Source of the DNA: Rheinheimera salexigens
Lineage (GTDB): Bacteria; Pseudomonadota; Gammaproteobacteria; Enterobacterales; Alteromonadaceae
Assembly (NCBI RefSeq): GCF_001752395.1
Contig: NZ_MKEK01000001.1
Coordinates: 2,799,608 to 2,863,607, forward strand
Reading direction: 5' to 3'
DNA length: 64,000 nucleotides
This document shows, in pieces, positions 7,323-14,405 of the stretch. Made by a program: the position numbers and the translations under genes. The notes below the pieces were generated by a model. That model searched no databases. It was given only the letters and a program-made list of their open reading frames with translations, and had not been told where the DNA came from. Every line of letters begins with the position of its first letter. Position 1 is the stretch's first letter.

Positions 7323-8193
7323 TGATCAGCACTTTCCTGCCCTGCCACGTTACAGCGCAAAAGCTTGCCCAATATTTATAGAGCCCATCATAGGCTCTGG
7401 TGAGCGTATTTGTGTCGGCATAGTAGCGCACGGCCAAGATGGTGAACATGTAGTGGTAAAAACAATTAAAGATGAATCTGCAGCTTGTATGCTTGGTGTG
7501 GCCAGCGTTAAATTTCTTAATATTGTGCAGCTAGTAATAAATAATTTAGATAAATATGCGGCTACTAAAGGAAATATAACTGATTGGAAATCACCCGTGC
7601 CTGGTGTGGTTTTAGGTTCAGTTACGTCAGGCTATGTAACCGACTTAACCATGATGGTAAGAACGGTTGCTAGAAACCATGCTTTTTTATCTGCAATGAG
7701 TGATTTTTCTGCAGCTGATGAAAGCATTGCCGATAACTCACCCGCAACTGATCGTTGGGCTACCATGGTGAAAGAAGCCACAACACTAATACAGCCTAAT
7801 TTAATTGATGCATTTAACCGGCAATTAAAGCTAACCAGTAAAGGCACTACCCGATTCGATTTTGTAGGCCAGAATTTAGCTGCACAGTTGGGCCGCATTA
7901 TTCCGGGCCATGGTATATCAGGTTTGGTTAAAACAGCTAAAGCTAAATTGTGGGATTTAGAAACATTACGCGAGTTTAATACCCGGCAATTATTTACCAG
8001 CAATAGTAGCTACGAACTAATACTGTATAGACCAAAAGATAATGATCCAGCTTATTCAGAAAGAGAAATAGGTAGGTTAAACGAAGCTATAGTTGAACTA
8101 GAAGAAACGGGCGATAAGCTTACTCTAAGAGTGGTATCTGCTTACAGTGCACATGAAGCGGCTGAACGAATAATTTCAACCGAAGTGGCCTGA
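7312..8193 (+). CDS. Unrecognised partner of the HipA-like kinase
   Basis: A 293-residue protein, mixed alpha/beta, with no membrane segment or signal peptide. I chose ATG 7312 because the earlier in-frame start lies deep inside the kinase gene; the overlap with the kinase is then 11 bases. The N-terminal EPIIGSGERICVGIVAHG has a pattern loosely like DUF3037 proteins, which are often encoded beside HipA_2 kinases, but this is weak. The middle is helical and the C-terminus contains ELILYRPKDND. Likely a regulator, substrate or co-effector of the kinase. Function unknown. Confidence 0.65.
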   Translation: MPISDQHFPALPRYSAKACPIFIEPIIGSGERICVGIVAHGQDGEHVVVKTIKDESAACMLGVASVKFLNIVQLVINNLDKYAATKGNITDWKSPVPGVVLGSVTSGYVTDLTMMVRTVARNHAFLSAMSDFSAADESIADNSPATDRWATMVKEATTLIQPNLIDAFNRQLKLTSKGTTRFDFVGQNLAAQLGRIIPGHGISGLVKTAKAKLWDLETLREFNTRQLFTSNSSYELILYRPKDNDPAYSEREIGRLNEAIVELEETGDKLTLRVVSAYSAHEAAERIISTEVA

Positions 8194-8198
8194 TGCTA

Positions 8199-8666
8199 TT
8201 ATTTAATAACTTTTAAGTGAGAACCTTTAGTTTTTTGTTTTTGCCTATCTGCGATTGCACCAATTTTTACTGGCTCAGATATTACCCTTTTTTCAAATGA
8301 TGTTTCACTTATTAGGCTAAGAAACTCCCTAGTTTGCTCTCGCAGCATATTAGTTTCTTGTACTGTAATATCCATATTAAGATCGTAATCAGCTCTATGC
8401 CTGTTTGACTTTAAACTAGTTAAAAACAAACCTATCCGCTGTGCTGATCTTTTGTTTTCAGGTTTAAAATCAGTGGTTTGCTTAAGGTAAACACAAAGCG
8501 ATTCGTGACAACCAACACCACTATATTGGGGGACATCCGTTATCTTTTCTTTAATAGAATTATAGGCAGAATAATAACTTCTGCTAATTACATTTCTTCG
8601 ATTAATTTCGCTTTCTAAATCTAAAAACTCTACAGACTCAAAAAAGTTAATTCCTTTAACTGCCAT
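8199..8666 (-). CDS. HEPN-domain-like protein
   Basis: A 155-residue helical protein. Segments R29-S-Y-Y-S-A-Y-N and N88-R-H-R-A-D-Y-D fit the ADYD subgroup of HEPN proteins, in which an Arg/Tyr helix packs on the R-x-x-A-D-Y helix; the classic R-x4-6-H RNase motif is not clear. HEPN proteins act as toxin RNases or as helical adaptors in toxin-antitoxin and abortive-infection systems. Its ATG shares a base with the stop of the upstream TPR-like gene, so the two are coupled. The Lys-rich C-terminal tail is non-conserved in appearance. Only 5 bases separate it from the convergent kinase operon. Confidence 0.7.
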   Translation of the reverse strand: MAVKGINFFESVEFLDLESEINRRNVISRSYYSAYNSIKEKITDVPQYSGVGCHESLCVYLKQTTDFKPENKRSAQRIGLFLTSLKSNRHRADYDLNMDITVQETNMLREQTREFLSLISETSFEKRVISEPVKIGAIADRQKQKTKGSHLKVIK

Positions 8667-9445
8667 TAATTAAACTCGCTTACAAAAAAACTAACTTTTT
8701 CGCATGTTGCGTCTTGATCTATTAAGTAATCTGCTATTTCCATATTTAAATCAAAATACCGCTTGCCCTCTTTTGCATCAACAGTCACAAAAAAAGGTAT
8801 GCAATCAGGATCATTAACGTTGGTCTGGACCGACTTTACAATAAAACCATTTTTACCAAGCAAATCAAATACACCAATGGCTAATTCAGATATCCTTTTT
8901 GAATCCACCCCAAGCCTTTCATTCGTTTTCAATGCCTCGGTATAAAAACGCATTAAATTAGTGATTTTTTGAGGGTCATAAGAGCTCATATTACCGTGCT
9001 TATCAATCAAGTTAAAACAATAACTTATTGTATCAAGGTCGCGAAAATGCGCGGCTTTAGAGCAAAGTGAACTTATAAGAACTTGATCATGGATATAATT
9101 TAGCGATTCAACAAGAATTGCATAAGACTCACTAGGGTAACCTCTAGCCCAAAGGTAATTAGCAAAATGTAACCACGAAGCAGGTTCAGTTGAGTCTAAT
9201 AATATAGACCTATGGAAAATCTTTTTTGCTTCAGCAATATTTTTATCAATATTAATTTGAACTATTGCTTTTAAGGCAAGTTTTATCGAGTCATTTTGGA
9301 CTTTGCTTATCTGTTCTTCTAATGAAGCGATATCACTGCTACTAAGTAAATTTTGGTTAGTTAAAGTTATATTATCCAAGTCAACCATTGCGTCTAAGTT
9401 ATTTAAAACTTCGTTAGGTAAACTAACTGCATCTGGTACGAGCAT
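8666..9445 (-). CDS. Helical-repeat (TPR-like) protein coupled to the HEPN gene
   Basis: A 259-residue protein. Residues about 60-150 have TPR-like helix pairs (AKKIFHRSILLDSTEPASWLHFA, then an ESYAILVESLNYI helix). The last 60 residues form a distinct, beta-rich end (IPFFVTVDAKEGKRYFDL). Neither signal peptide nor membrane segment is seen, so it is likely cytosolic. It is the first gene of a two-gene minus-strand unit and overlaps the HEPN gene by one base. The region is AT-rich relative to the flanking phage genes. Role as antitoxin, sensor or scaffold is speculative. Confidence 0.6.
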   Translation of the reverse strand: MLVPDAVSLPNEVLNNLDAMVDLDNITLTNQNLLSSSDIASLEEQISKVQNDSIKLALKAIVQINIDKNIAEAKKIFHRSILLDSTEPASWLHFANYLWARGYPSESYAILVESLNYIHDQVLISSLCSKAAHFRDLDTISYCFNLIDKHGNMSSYDPQKITNLMRFYTEALKTNERLGVDSKRISELAIGVFDLLGKNGFIVKSVQTNVNDPDCIPFFVTVDAKEGKRYFDLNMEIADYLIDQDATCEKVSFFVSEFN

Positions 9446-9763
9446 CTGAGATCCTTAACTAATTAAAACAAAACAAATAACACACAAGTCTATCCAACCA
9501 TGGAATAAGACGGCCAACATTATACCAGCATAGTACAAGTAAGCAATTTAAACCGCAGACAACTCTAGAAAAGTGCAGACAAAACACGCAAATTTCAGAA
9601 CTCCCCACCCTCCTGTTGTAACCCGTATCAATCTTCAAATCTAGCATTAAAGCCATTATTCATCTAAAAAAATGTAAAAATGAAAATAAATGTACTTTTG
9701 GTACTTTACTAATGTGTACCTTTAGTTCATTATAATTTAAGAATATGAACTAGAGCAAACAAC
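9446..9763. other. Intergenic control region between cargo and rightward operon
   Basis: A 318-base gap. The left two thirds (9446-9660) hold a minus-strand frame of 65 codons with no ribosome binding site and no recognisable protein, so I leave it uncalled. The right third carries the two operators and the promoter of the rightward operon. A promoter for the TPR-HEPN pair must also lie here but I cannot place it. Confidence 0.6.
9691..9736 (+). promoter_or_regulatory. Rightward early promoter with two operators
   Basis: TGTACTTTTGGTACT (9691-9705) and TGTACCTTTAGTTCA (9715-9729) repeat the 6069-6083 operator, 24 bases apart centre to centre. A perfect TATAAT follows at 9731-9736; no good -35 is seen, so activation or a degenerate -35 is possible. 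GTTCAT (9725-9730) and ATGAAC (9745-9750) form an inverted repeat around the -10. The position 28 bases before the first ATG fits a pL-type promoter. Confidence 0.65.
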
Positions 9764-9886
9764 ATGAACCCATTAGCAGATTACATAAACCTAACGTCAA
9801 CCAAAGCTAACCGCTTTATTTGGTTATTAGCAGCAGTTGTAACCGTGTTGTTTGTTGCCGCCATAACGCTAGGAGCATCAGCATGA
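9764..9886 (+). CDS. 40-residue single-pass membrane protein
   Basis: First gene of the rightward operon. A short polar N-terminus is followed by one hydrophobic helix (about 18-38) reaching the C-terminus. The stop overlaps the next ATG by 4 bases (ATGA), strong support for translation. Small membrane proteins in this position of phages often affect host membranes or superinfection, but nothing here identifies a function. Confidence 0.6.
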   Translation: MNPLADYINLTSTKANRFIWLLAAVVTVLFVAAITLGASA

Positions 9887-10248
9887 TTACGCCATCACTA
9901 ACAGCTGCGTTAAACCATAAAAACGCATCACCATTCCCTGCTTCAATTCGCATTAGCGGCGGTCAATGGCAAGTAATTAATAAACTGCAAACCATGACTG
10001 AAGCGCAGCGTGCAGGCTTGTATGTAGCTTATGAATGGCATCGTGCCTATGGCCGCAGTGGTGACGATTCATTGTTTCACCCTATTCAATTTGAAATTTA
10101 CGGCATTCAAGCAAAAGGCAAAGGCCCTGCATTAGCAAGTGCATTGCGCCAATTAGGTTTATTGCTATGTCACAACGGCCGCTACCGGTTAAGCCCTGCC
10201 GGCTTGAATCTAGTTAAAACAGTAAATATTGAGAATCAGGAGTGTTAA
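9883..10248 (+). CDS. Small phage protein, winged-helix-like
   Basis: A 121-residue protein. The segment IQAKGKGPALASALRQLGLLLCHNGRYRLSPAGL resembles a winged-helix recognition module, so it may bind DNA. The ATG at 9883 overlaps the stop of the 40-residue gene and is preferred to a longer frame that would start inside that gene. No family named. Confidence 0.6.
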   Translation: MITPSLTAALNHKNASPFPASIRISGGQWQVINKLQTMTEAQRAGLYVAYEWHRAYGRSGDDSLFHPIQFEIYGIQAKGKGPALASALRQLGLLLCHNGRYRLSPAGLNLVKTVNIENQEC

Positions 10249-10250
10249 TT

Positions 10251-10895
10251 ATGTCTGCAGCATTAAAAATGTCCGCACCTAGCGAGTTAAGTTCGCAAAT
10301 TAAAAAGATGATGGTGTTTTGCAAAGACAACGCTCGCAGCATTAAAGCTATGAAGCATCATTTAGCCGTTACCGAAGCCACAACGCGTGAATTACTGGCG
10401 CAAGCCTTAGAGCAAAAGTTGTTGTGGCGCCAAAGCAACGGTATGTATAAAACATTCAATACCAAGCTCAGCTTAATAGAGTTAGATGCAGAGCAAGATA
10501 TTAAGCCAGTTGCTGTTTCGGCCCCTACGGAACAACAGCCTGAAGCCGATTCATTGCAAGATTTATCTGATCTAGATGATGCCTTTGAAGTGATTGAAAT
10601 AGACACTGAAATGACAGCTGCAATAGACCTAGCATATCAAGAACAGCAAGCCGCTTATAACTCTGAATACGCGCCAGCTGCTAACAGTGAATTCAACTTA
10701 GACCAAATGCAGCAAGAGTTTGAAAAGCAACAAAACCGCAACTGTTACCCCGTTATAGACGAATTAAACGCTAAATCTCGCGCATTACAGTACGCCATTT
10801 TATTACTAAGCGACGGCTCAACCGAGCTTAAGCGCTGCATAGAAGCCATACAAATGGACTTAGCCGTAATTAACTTGCATCAGGTAAGGAGCTAA
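10251..10895 (+). CDS. Phage protein with N-terminal winged-helix-like region
   Basis: A 214-residue protein. I chose ATG 10251, preceded by CAGGAG at proper spacing, over the GTG at 10242. Residues about 10-65 look like a winged helix (ATTRELLAQALEQKLLWRQSNGMYKTF). An acidic middle (about 75-125, SLQDLSDLDDAFEVIEID) and a helical C-terminus (about 150-214) follow. Function unknown; position fits an early regulator or recombination accessory. Confidence 0.6.
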   Translation: MSAALKMSAPSELSSQIKKMMVFCKDNARSIKAMKHHLAVTEATTRELLAQALEQKLLWRQSNGMYKTFNTKLSLIELDAEQDIKPVAVSAPTEQQPEADSLQDLSDLDDAFEVIEIDTEMTAAIDLAYQEQQAAYNSEYAPAANSEFNLDQMQQEFEKQQNRNCYPVIDELNAKSRALQYAILLLSDGSTELKRCIEAIQMDLAVINLHQVRS

Positions 10896-10897
10896 CC

Positions 10898-11260
10898 ATG
10901 TTTGCTGTATTTGGTATCAACGAAAGCAAGGCCCGAGCAATGGCCATTAAGAAAACCGCTAAAACTACTGGCAAAGGTAAAAACTTACGCGCCTTAACTG
11001 ATGAAGAATATCAGGCGGCACTTAATGCAAACACTGAAAAGTATATGCAGAACATGAAACCTGTAATTTTAAGTTCTGAATACAGCACCCCTAGCGTATG
11101 TGCCGATTTTATCGCACTAGCTCAAAAAGCAGGTGCAAAGAAATTAGAAGTCATGATTAAAGCCCCAGTAGAAACCAAAGATAAAAAAGGCCGGGCAAAA
11201 ATTGTTAAGCGCTGGACTCAATACCAAGCAGGACATAACTATGCGCAGGTGAACGTATGA
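10898..11260 (+). CDS. Small basic phage protein
   Basis: A 120-residue Lys-rich protein (pI clearly basic in the first 35 residues) with no recognised domain. It starts two bases after its upstream neighbour and overlaps the next gene by 4. An internal ATG at residue 15 (MAIKKTAKTTGKGKNL) is an alternative start. Confidence 0.55.
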   Translation: MFAVFGINESKARAMAIKKTAKTTGKGKNLRALTDEEYQAALNANTEKYMQNMKPVILSSEYSTPSVCADFIALAQKAGAKKLEVMIKAPVETKDKKGRAKIVKRWTQYQAGHNYAQVNV

Positions 11261-11532
11261 GCCAAGTTATCTATTTAGTGCTATTGCACAACACCCCGAT
11301 CGTAGCCTACGCACATGAAAACGTGGCTAACGATGAAGCAATAGAGGTTGGCGGCAAGGTTGAATCTGTTCACTTACATTCGACCAATTTAAACCAGCAA
11401 ATTTATGTGGTGATAGTTAACAACATTCCAAGCATAGCTTACACCAGTAGAGATAACGCAGAGCGTGAAGCATTAGAAGCCAGCGGCAAAATTAAATCGG
11501 TTTATTTATTTTCAAGGACGAATAGCAAATGA
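11257..11532 (+). CDS. Small phage protein made of two tandem copies of one unit
   Basis: A 91-residue protein. Residues about 4-42 (IYLVLLHNTPIVAYAHENVA and following) align with residues about 48-85 (IYVVIVNNIPSIAYTSRDNA and following), about half identical, each with two strands and a helix ending in GK-x-x-SV. It is therefore an internal duplication of a ~44-residue unit. Overlaps both neighbours by 4 bases. Function unknown. Confidence 0.6.
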   Translation: MSQVIYLVLLHNTPIVAYAHENVANDEAIEVGGKVESVHLHSTNLNQQIYVVIVNNIPSIAYTSRDNAEREALEASGKIKSVYLFSRTNSK

Positions 11533-11906
11533 AAAACGAATTTTACTATAAAAATTACCCCTGGATGAATGCTGACCAACTTGAATGCTTCGAATTGCTT
11601 TGTGACATTCACGGCGGCGGCAATCACTTGTTCGGCAAAATTCATCCATGTGGTGAAAGCGGAATTTATATAAACAGCACTTGTACGCACTATATGTCTA
11701 CTTTCGATTATTCAAATCTTACTCGTGCAGTTGTTTTAGCTCATGACCGCATGATCCGTTTTGAAATAGAACCATCAGGCCCGCGTATGCTGAAACTGAT
11801 AGCGCATAAACGCCATAGCCGTGATGGCCGCATGCACGAACGCCACCCGACAATAGAAGATGCTATTACTGATATTCGTAATAACCATGGTGAGGTGACG
11901 GCATGA
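11529..11906 (+). CDS. Phage protein of unknown function
   Basis: A 125-residue protein, His-rich (12 or so His), with a GGGNHLFGKIHPCGESGIYI segment and an Arg/His-rich C-terminal part (HKRHSRDGRMHERHP). The His content could suit metal binding. It overlaps the methyltransferase gene by 4 bases and may be functionally linked to it. Confidence 0.55.
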   Translation: MKNEFYYKNYPWMNADQLECFELLCDIHGGGNHLFGKIHPCGESGIYINSTCTHYMSTFDYSNLTRAVVLAHDRMIRFEIEPSGPRMLKLIAHKRHSRDGRMHERHPTIEDAITDIRNNHGEVTA

Positions 11907-12469
11907 ACAAGCAATACAACATCATCTATGCTGATCCTCCATGGTCATTCAATAGCAAAAATACAGGCGGAAGCATGAAGTCTGGTGCTGCAGCTAAATA
12001 CGACACTATGACGCTTGAGCAAATGAAAGCGCTTGATGTACCCGCTATATGTGCTCCTGATTGCGTTTTAGTTATGTGGTACGTAAGCAGCCAACCACAA
12101 GAAGCTTTAGATTTAGTTAAAGCTTGGGGCTTTACCATAAAAAACATGAATGCGTTTATCTGGCAAAAGCTAACAACCAATTTAATGCCCCACTTCGGCA
12201 TGGGTTACTGGACTCGCGCTGGTGCAGAGTGCGCGTTAATTGCTGTTCGTGGCAAACCAAAAGCGGCTAATAGAGCTATTCGCCAAGTGCGCGCTGAAAT
12301 GCTAGGTCAACACTCAGAAAAACCATCAATTTACCGTGATGAAATAGTGAATCTTTGTGGTGATGTTCCACGGCTAGAAATGTTCGCAAGAACAGCTGCA
12401 GCTGGTTGGGACGTTTGGGGCAATGAGATTGAAAGCTCTTTGGATATTAACCAGGTTAAAACAGCATGA
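11903..12469 (+). CDS. MT-A70 family DNA adenine N6-methyltransferase
   Basis: A 188-residue enzyme with the D11-P-P-W14 catalytic motif at the N-terminus, followed by YDTMTLEQMKAL and CVLVMWYVSS, the standard order of the MT-A70/phage Dam-like family. It transfers a methyl group from S-adenosylmethionine to adenine N6, here probably to protect phage DNA from host restriction or to alter transcription. No matching restriction enzyme is encoded nearby, so it is an orphan. The length is typical for phage members. Confidence 0.88.
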   Translation: MNKQYNIIYADPPWSFNSKNTGGSMKSGAAAKYDTMTLEQMKALDVPAICAPDCVLVMWYVSSQPQEALDLVKAWGFTIKNMNAFIWQKLTTNLMPHFGMGYWTRAGAECALIAVRGKPKAANRAIRQVRAEMLGQHSEKPSIYRDEIVNLCGDVPRLEMFARTAAAGWDVWGNEIESSLDINQVKTA

Positions 12470-12624
12470 GCGACATTCAATTAAACCGTTGCCCACATTG
12501 GGATTGCGGTTGGTGTTACGCACCAAGTGAAGTTGAAAACAACTCTAAAGGCGGCAGTTGTTGGGCGGCAAATAATTGCCCAGTGCAACAGAAACTAATT
12601 AAAGAAAAGCAGGCAGGTGAATGA
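12466..12624 (+). CDS. 52-residue Cys-rich protein, probably zinc-binding
   Basis: Cysteines at 9, 14, 17, 32 and 38 (CPHWDCGWC and SCWAANNCP). The ATG overlaps the methyltransferase stop, and its stop overlaps the next ATG, so it belongs to the operon. The C-x4-C-x2-C plus C-x5-C arrangement fits a small zinc ribbon. Too short for ordinary gene callers to rank highly. Confidence 0.6.
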   Translation: MSDIQLNRCPHWDCGWCYAPSEVENNSKGGSCWAANNCPVQQKLIKEKQAGE

Positions 12625-12977
12625 TGTTTAACGAATTAACATTAAAAGCTTTGCAGTCGGCACATAAAAGAGCCTTAGCAAAACTTAAAAGAGTAAAAAT
12701 AAAAGAAGATAACGCAATTCACTGCGCCAGTCGTTTAATTGAATTAAGGATCTCTGCTAATGAACTAATTCAAAGTGGAGAATATAAAACAAAACAAGGC
12801 CTGTCGAAGCTTAATGAAATGGCAAAAAGAGAAAAGGAACTTATTTCCCATTCAAAGCTGAATCTAGTGAAAGTTTTTGATGAAGCGTTTAGTGCTGAAA
12901 TGGAAGTTAACGAGCTAATTGGCCAGATACATAACATTAAGTTCAGGCTTAACAGAGTAAAGACAGGTGCCGCATGA
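12621..12977 (+). CDS. Coiled-coil phage protein
   Basis: A 118-residue Lys/Glu-rich, almost entirely helical protein with heptad-like spacing over residues about 8-110. The start is ATG 12621 or ATG 12624. Overlaps both neighbours by 4 bases. No family recognised. Confidence 0.55.
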   Translation: MMFNELTLKALQSAHKRALAKLKRVKIKEDNAIHCASRLIELRISANELIQSGEYKTKQGLSKLNEMAKREKELISHSKLNLVKVFDEAFSAEMEVNELIGQIHNIKFRLNRVKTGAA

Positions 12978-13168
12978 AAAAGCAAAGAACGCTAAATATT
13001 CGCGTCAAAATTTTGAAAGAAAGCACTGGCGTACCGGTTGGCACTGTTGTTAAGGCTAGATCTACTGATTTTGGCTGCATCATCACCAGTTCGCCTTATG
13101 AGAAAACTTTGCTCAACAAAAGCCAATACAAGTTTTTAAGGGCCCTACCAAATGAAGCGAGCGCTTAA
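12974..13168 (+). CDS. Small basic phage protein
   Basis: A 64-residue, beta-rich, basic protein (KKQRTLNIRVKIL at the N-terminus). Overlaps the upstream gene by 4 bases. No recognised motif. Confidence 0.5.
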   Translation: MKKQRTLNIRVKILKESTGVPVGTVVKARSTDFGCIITSSPYEKTLLNKSQYKFLRALPNEASA

Positions 13169-13171
13169 AAA

Positions 13172-13429
13172 ATGAGGAATTTAATCCAAGGCGGTGAAAG
13201 CGTAGCTAGGTTCAAACTGCTGTTACAGCTAACAAAAATAAGCAGTGAGGGCGTGCAAGATGCACTGCAAGACTACTTGTGCAAAGGATATAGCGACACA
13301 GCATCAGCAGCATTAAACGGTGTTCAGTTAAGTAACTTTAACCGGGCATTACATAAATTAAACGACGTTGCAGCAATAATCGAGCAAATTAAAGATTTAG
13401 ACTGGCAGCATTTAAAATCAGTTAAGTGA
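13172..13429 (+). CDS. Small phage protein with possible HTH
   Basis: An 85-residue protein. SDTASAALNGVQLSNFNRALHKL (about 37-59) could be a TrfB/KorA-type helix-turn-helix, in which an alanine-rich helix is followed by a recognition helix. Short gaps of 3 and 18 bases join it to its neighbours. Function not known. Confidence 0.5.
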   Translation: MRNLIQGGESVARFKLLLQLTKISSEGVQDALQDYLCKGYSDTASAALNGVQLSNFNRALHKLNDVAAIIEQIKDLDWQHLKSVK

Positions 13430-13447
13430 TAAGTTTTAGGGGTGATT

Positions 13448-13693
13448 ATGGCTAAATTATCAAAGCAAAAAGTAGCTGGTATTCGATTAATAGCAGACAT
13501 ATTTGTTATCGAAGACCTGATTAAAGAAGTGATTTCTAAGAGTGAAGGTTATTCAGATAAAGTCGAAGAATTACGGGAACACTTAAAAAAACATGTACCA
13601 GAACCTTTTGAAGCTGCTAATGAATTGCAGCGTCAAATAAAAGAGGCGCGGTCAATTTGGCGTAGTGAGTTAGAAAAAGGAAATGTATTTTGA
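13448..13693 (+). CDS. Small helical phage protein
   Basis: An 81-residue, charged helical protein. ATG 13448 has TTAGGGG upstream at a good distance, so it is preferred to the GTG at 13442. Its stop overlaps the TTG start of the SSB gene. No motif recognised. Confidence 0.5.
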   Translation: MAKLSKQKVAGIRLIADIFVIEDLIKEVISKSEGYSDKVEELREHLKKHVPEPFEAANELQRQIKEARSIWRSELEKGNVF

Positions 13694-14151
13694 GCAGAGG
13701 CATAAACAAAGTAATTTTAATTGGCAACTTAGGTCAAGATCCGGAAGTGCGTTATATGCCACAAGGTGGTGCTGTCGCTAATTTTACTATAGCAACGTCT
13801 GAAAGTTGGACCGACAAAGCAACCAACGAGAAAAAAGAGCAAACCGAATGGCACCGCATTGTTATTTATAATCGGCTAGCTGAAATAGCAGGCCAGTACT
13901 TAAAAAAAGGCAGTAAGGTTTATATTGAAGGTAAATTAAAAAACCGAAAATGGACTGATAAAGAAGGCGTTGAACGCTACACCACTGAAATTGTAGTCAA
14001 TGAACTGCAAATGCTAGACGGTGCGCCGCAACAAAACCAAAGCCAGCAGCAAGGTAGTTATCAACAACAGCAGCAACAATCTGGCTATCAACAAGCGTCA
14101 GTTGTATTGGGTCCAAGGTCTAATACTGGTTATAACAATAACCGTCGTTAA
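13690..14151 (+). CDS. ssb: Phage single-stranded DNA-binding protein
   Basis: A 153-residue SSB. The OB fold spans about 1-110, with the family sequences [29 protein letters not shown] and [16 protein letters not shown] Gln-rich tail follows. The C-terminus ends NTGYNNNRR rather than the DDDIPF-type acidic tip of cellular SSBs, so it may bind ssDNA without recruiting the host partners that dock on that tip. The likely start is TTG 13690, overlapping the upstream stop. Role: replication and recombination of phage DNA. Confidence 0.92.
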   Translation: MSRGINKVILIGNLGQDPEVRYMPQGGAVANFTIATSESWTDKATNEKKEQTEWHRIVIYNRLAEIAGQYLKKGSKVYIEGKLKNRKWTDKEGVERYTTEIVVNELQMLDGAPQQNQSQQQGSYQQQQQQSGYQQASVVLGPRSNTGYNNNRR

Positions 14152-14163
14152 AGGGGAATAGCT

Positions 14164-14364
14164 TTGCAACTAATAAAATTGCCTGACGTATTAAAGAAAG
14201 TACCGGTAAGTAAAACCACTTGGTACGCCATGGTAAAAAGTGGCGAAGCGCCAGCGCCATTTAAGCTAGGCGCCAGATCTGTAGCATGGTCAGAACAGCA
14301 AATTGACGAGTGGATTAAAACACGTGAGCGCATAGCAAGTAACGTTGGAATATTGCAGTCATAA
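14164..14364 (+). CDS. AlpA-like regulator/excisionase
   Basis: A 66-residue winged-helix protein of the AlpA/MerR-like kind: LIKLPDVLKKVPVSKTTWYAMV then the wing around GARSVAWSEQQIDEWI. Such proteins act as excisionases or activate integrase in P4-like elements. Start is TTG 14164, 12 bases after the SSB stop and after AAAGGGG. It is the last phage gene before the chromosome, next to a repeat that may be its binding site. Confidence 0.8.
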   Translation: MQLIKLPDVLKKVPVSKTTWYAMVKSGEAPAPFKLGARSVAWSEQQIDEWIKTRERIASNVGILQS

Positions 14365-14384
14365 CTGGGCACCAAAACATTTTA

Positions 14385-14405
14385 ATACTACAGATGATAC
14401 TACAG
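14385..14405. repeat. Two 9-bp direct repeats at the element's right edge
   Basis: ATACTACAG at 14385-14393 and again at 14397-14405, with a 12-base period. Direct repeats of this size beside an AlpA/Xis gene at an element's end can be arm-type sites for integrase or excisionase. No other evidence. Confidence 0.4.

Noticed and set aside
9459..9656. Minus-strand frame of 65 codons upstream of the TPR-like gene
   Set aside because: No ribosome binding site, odd Cys/Leu composition, and it fills an intergenic control region. Probably chance.
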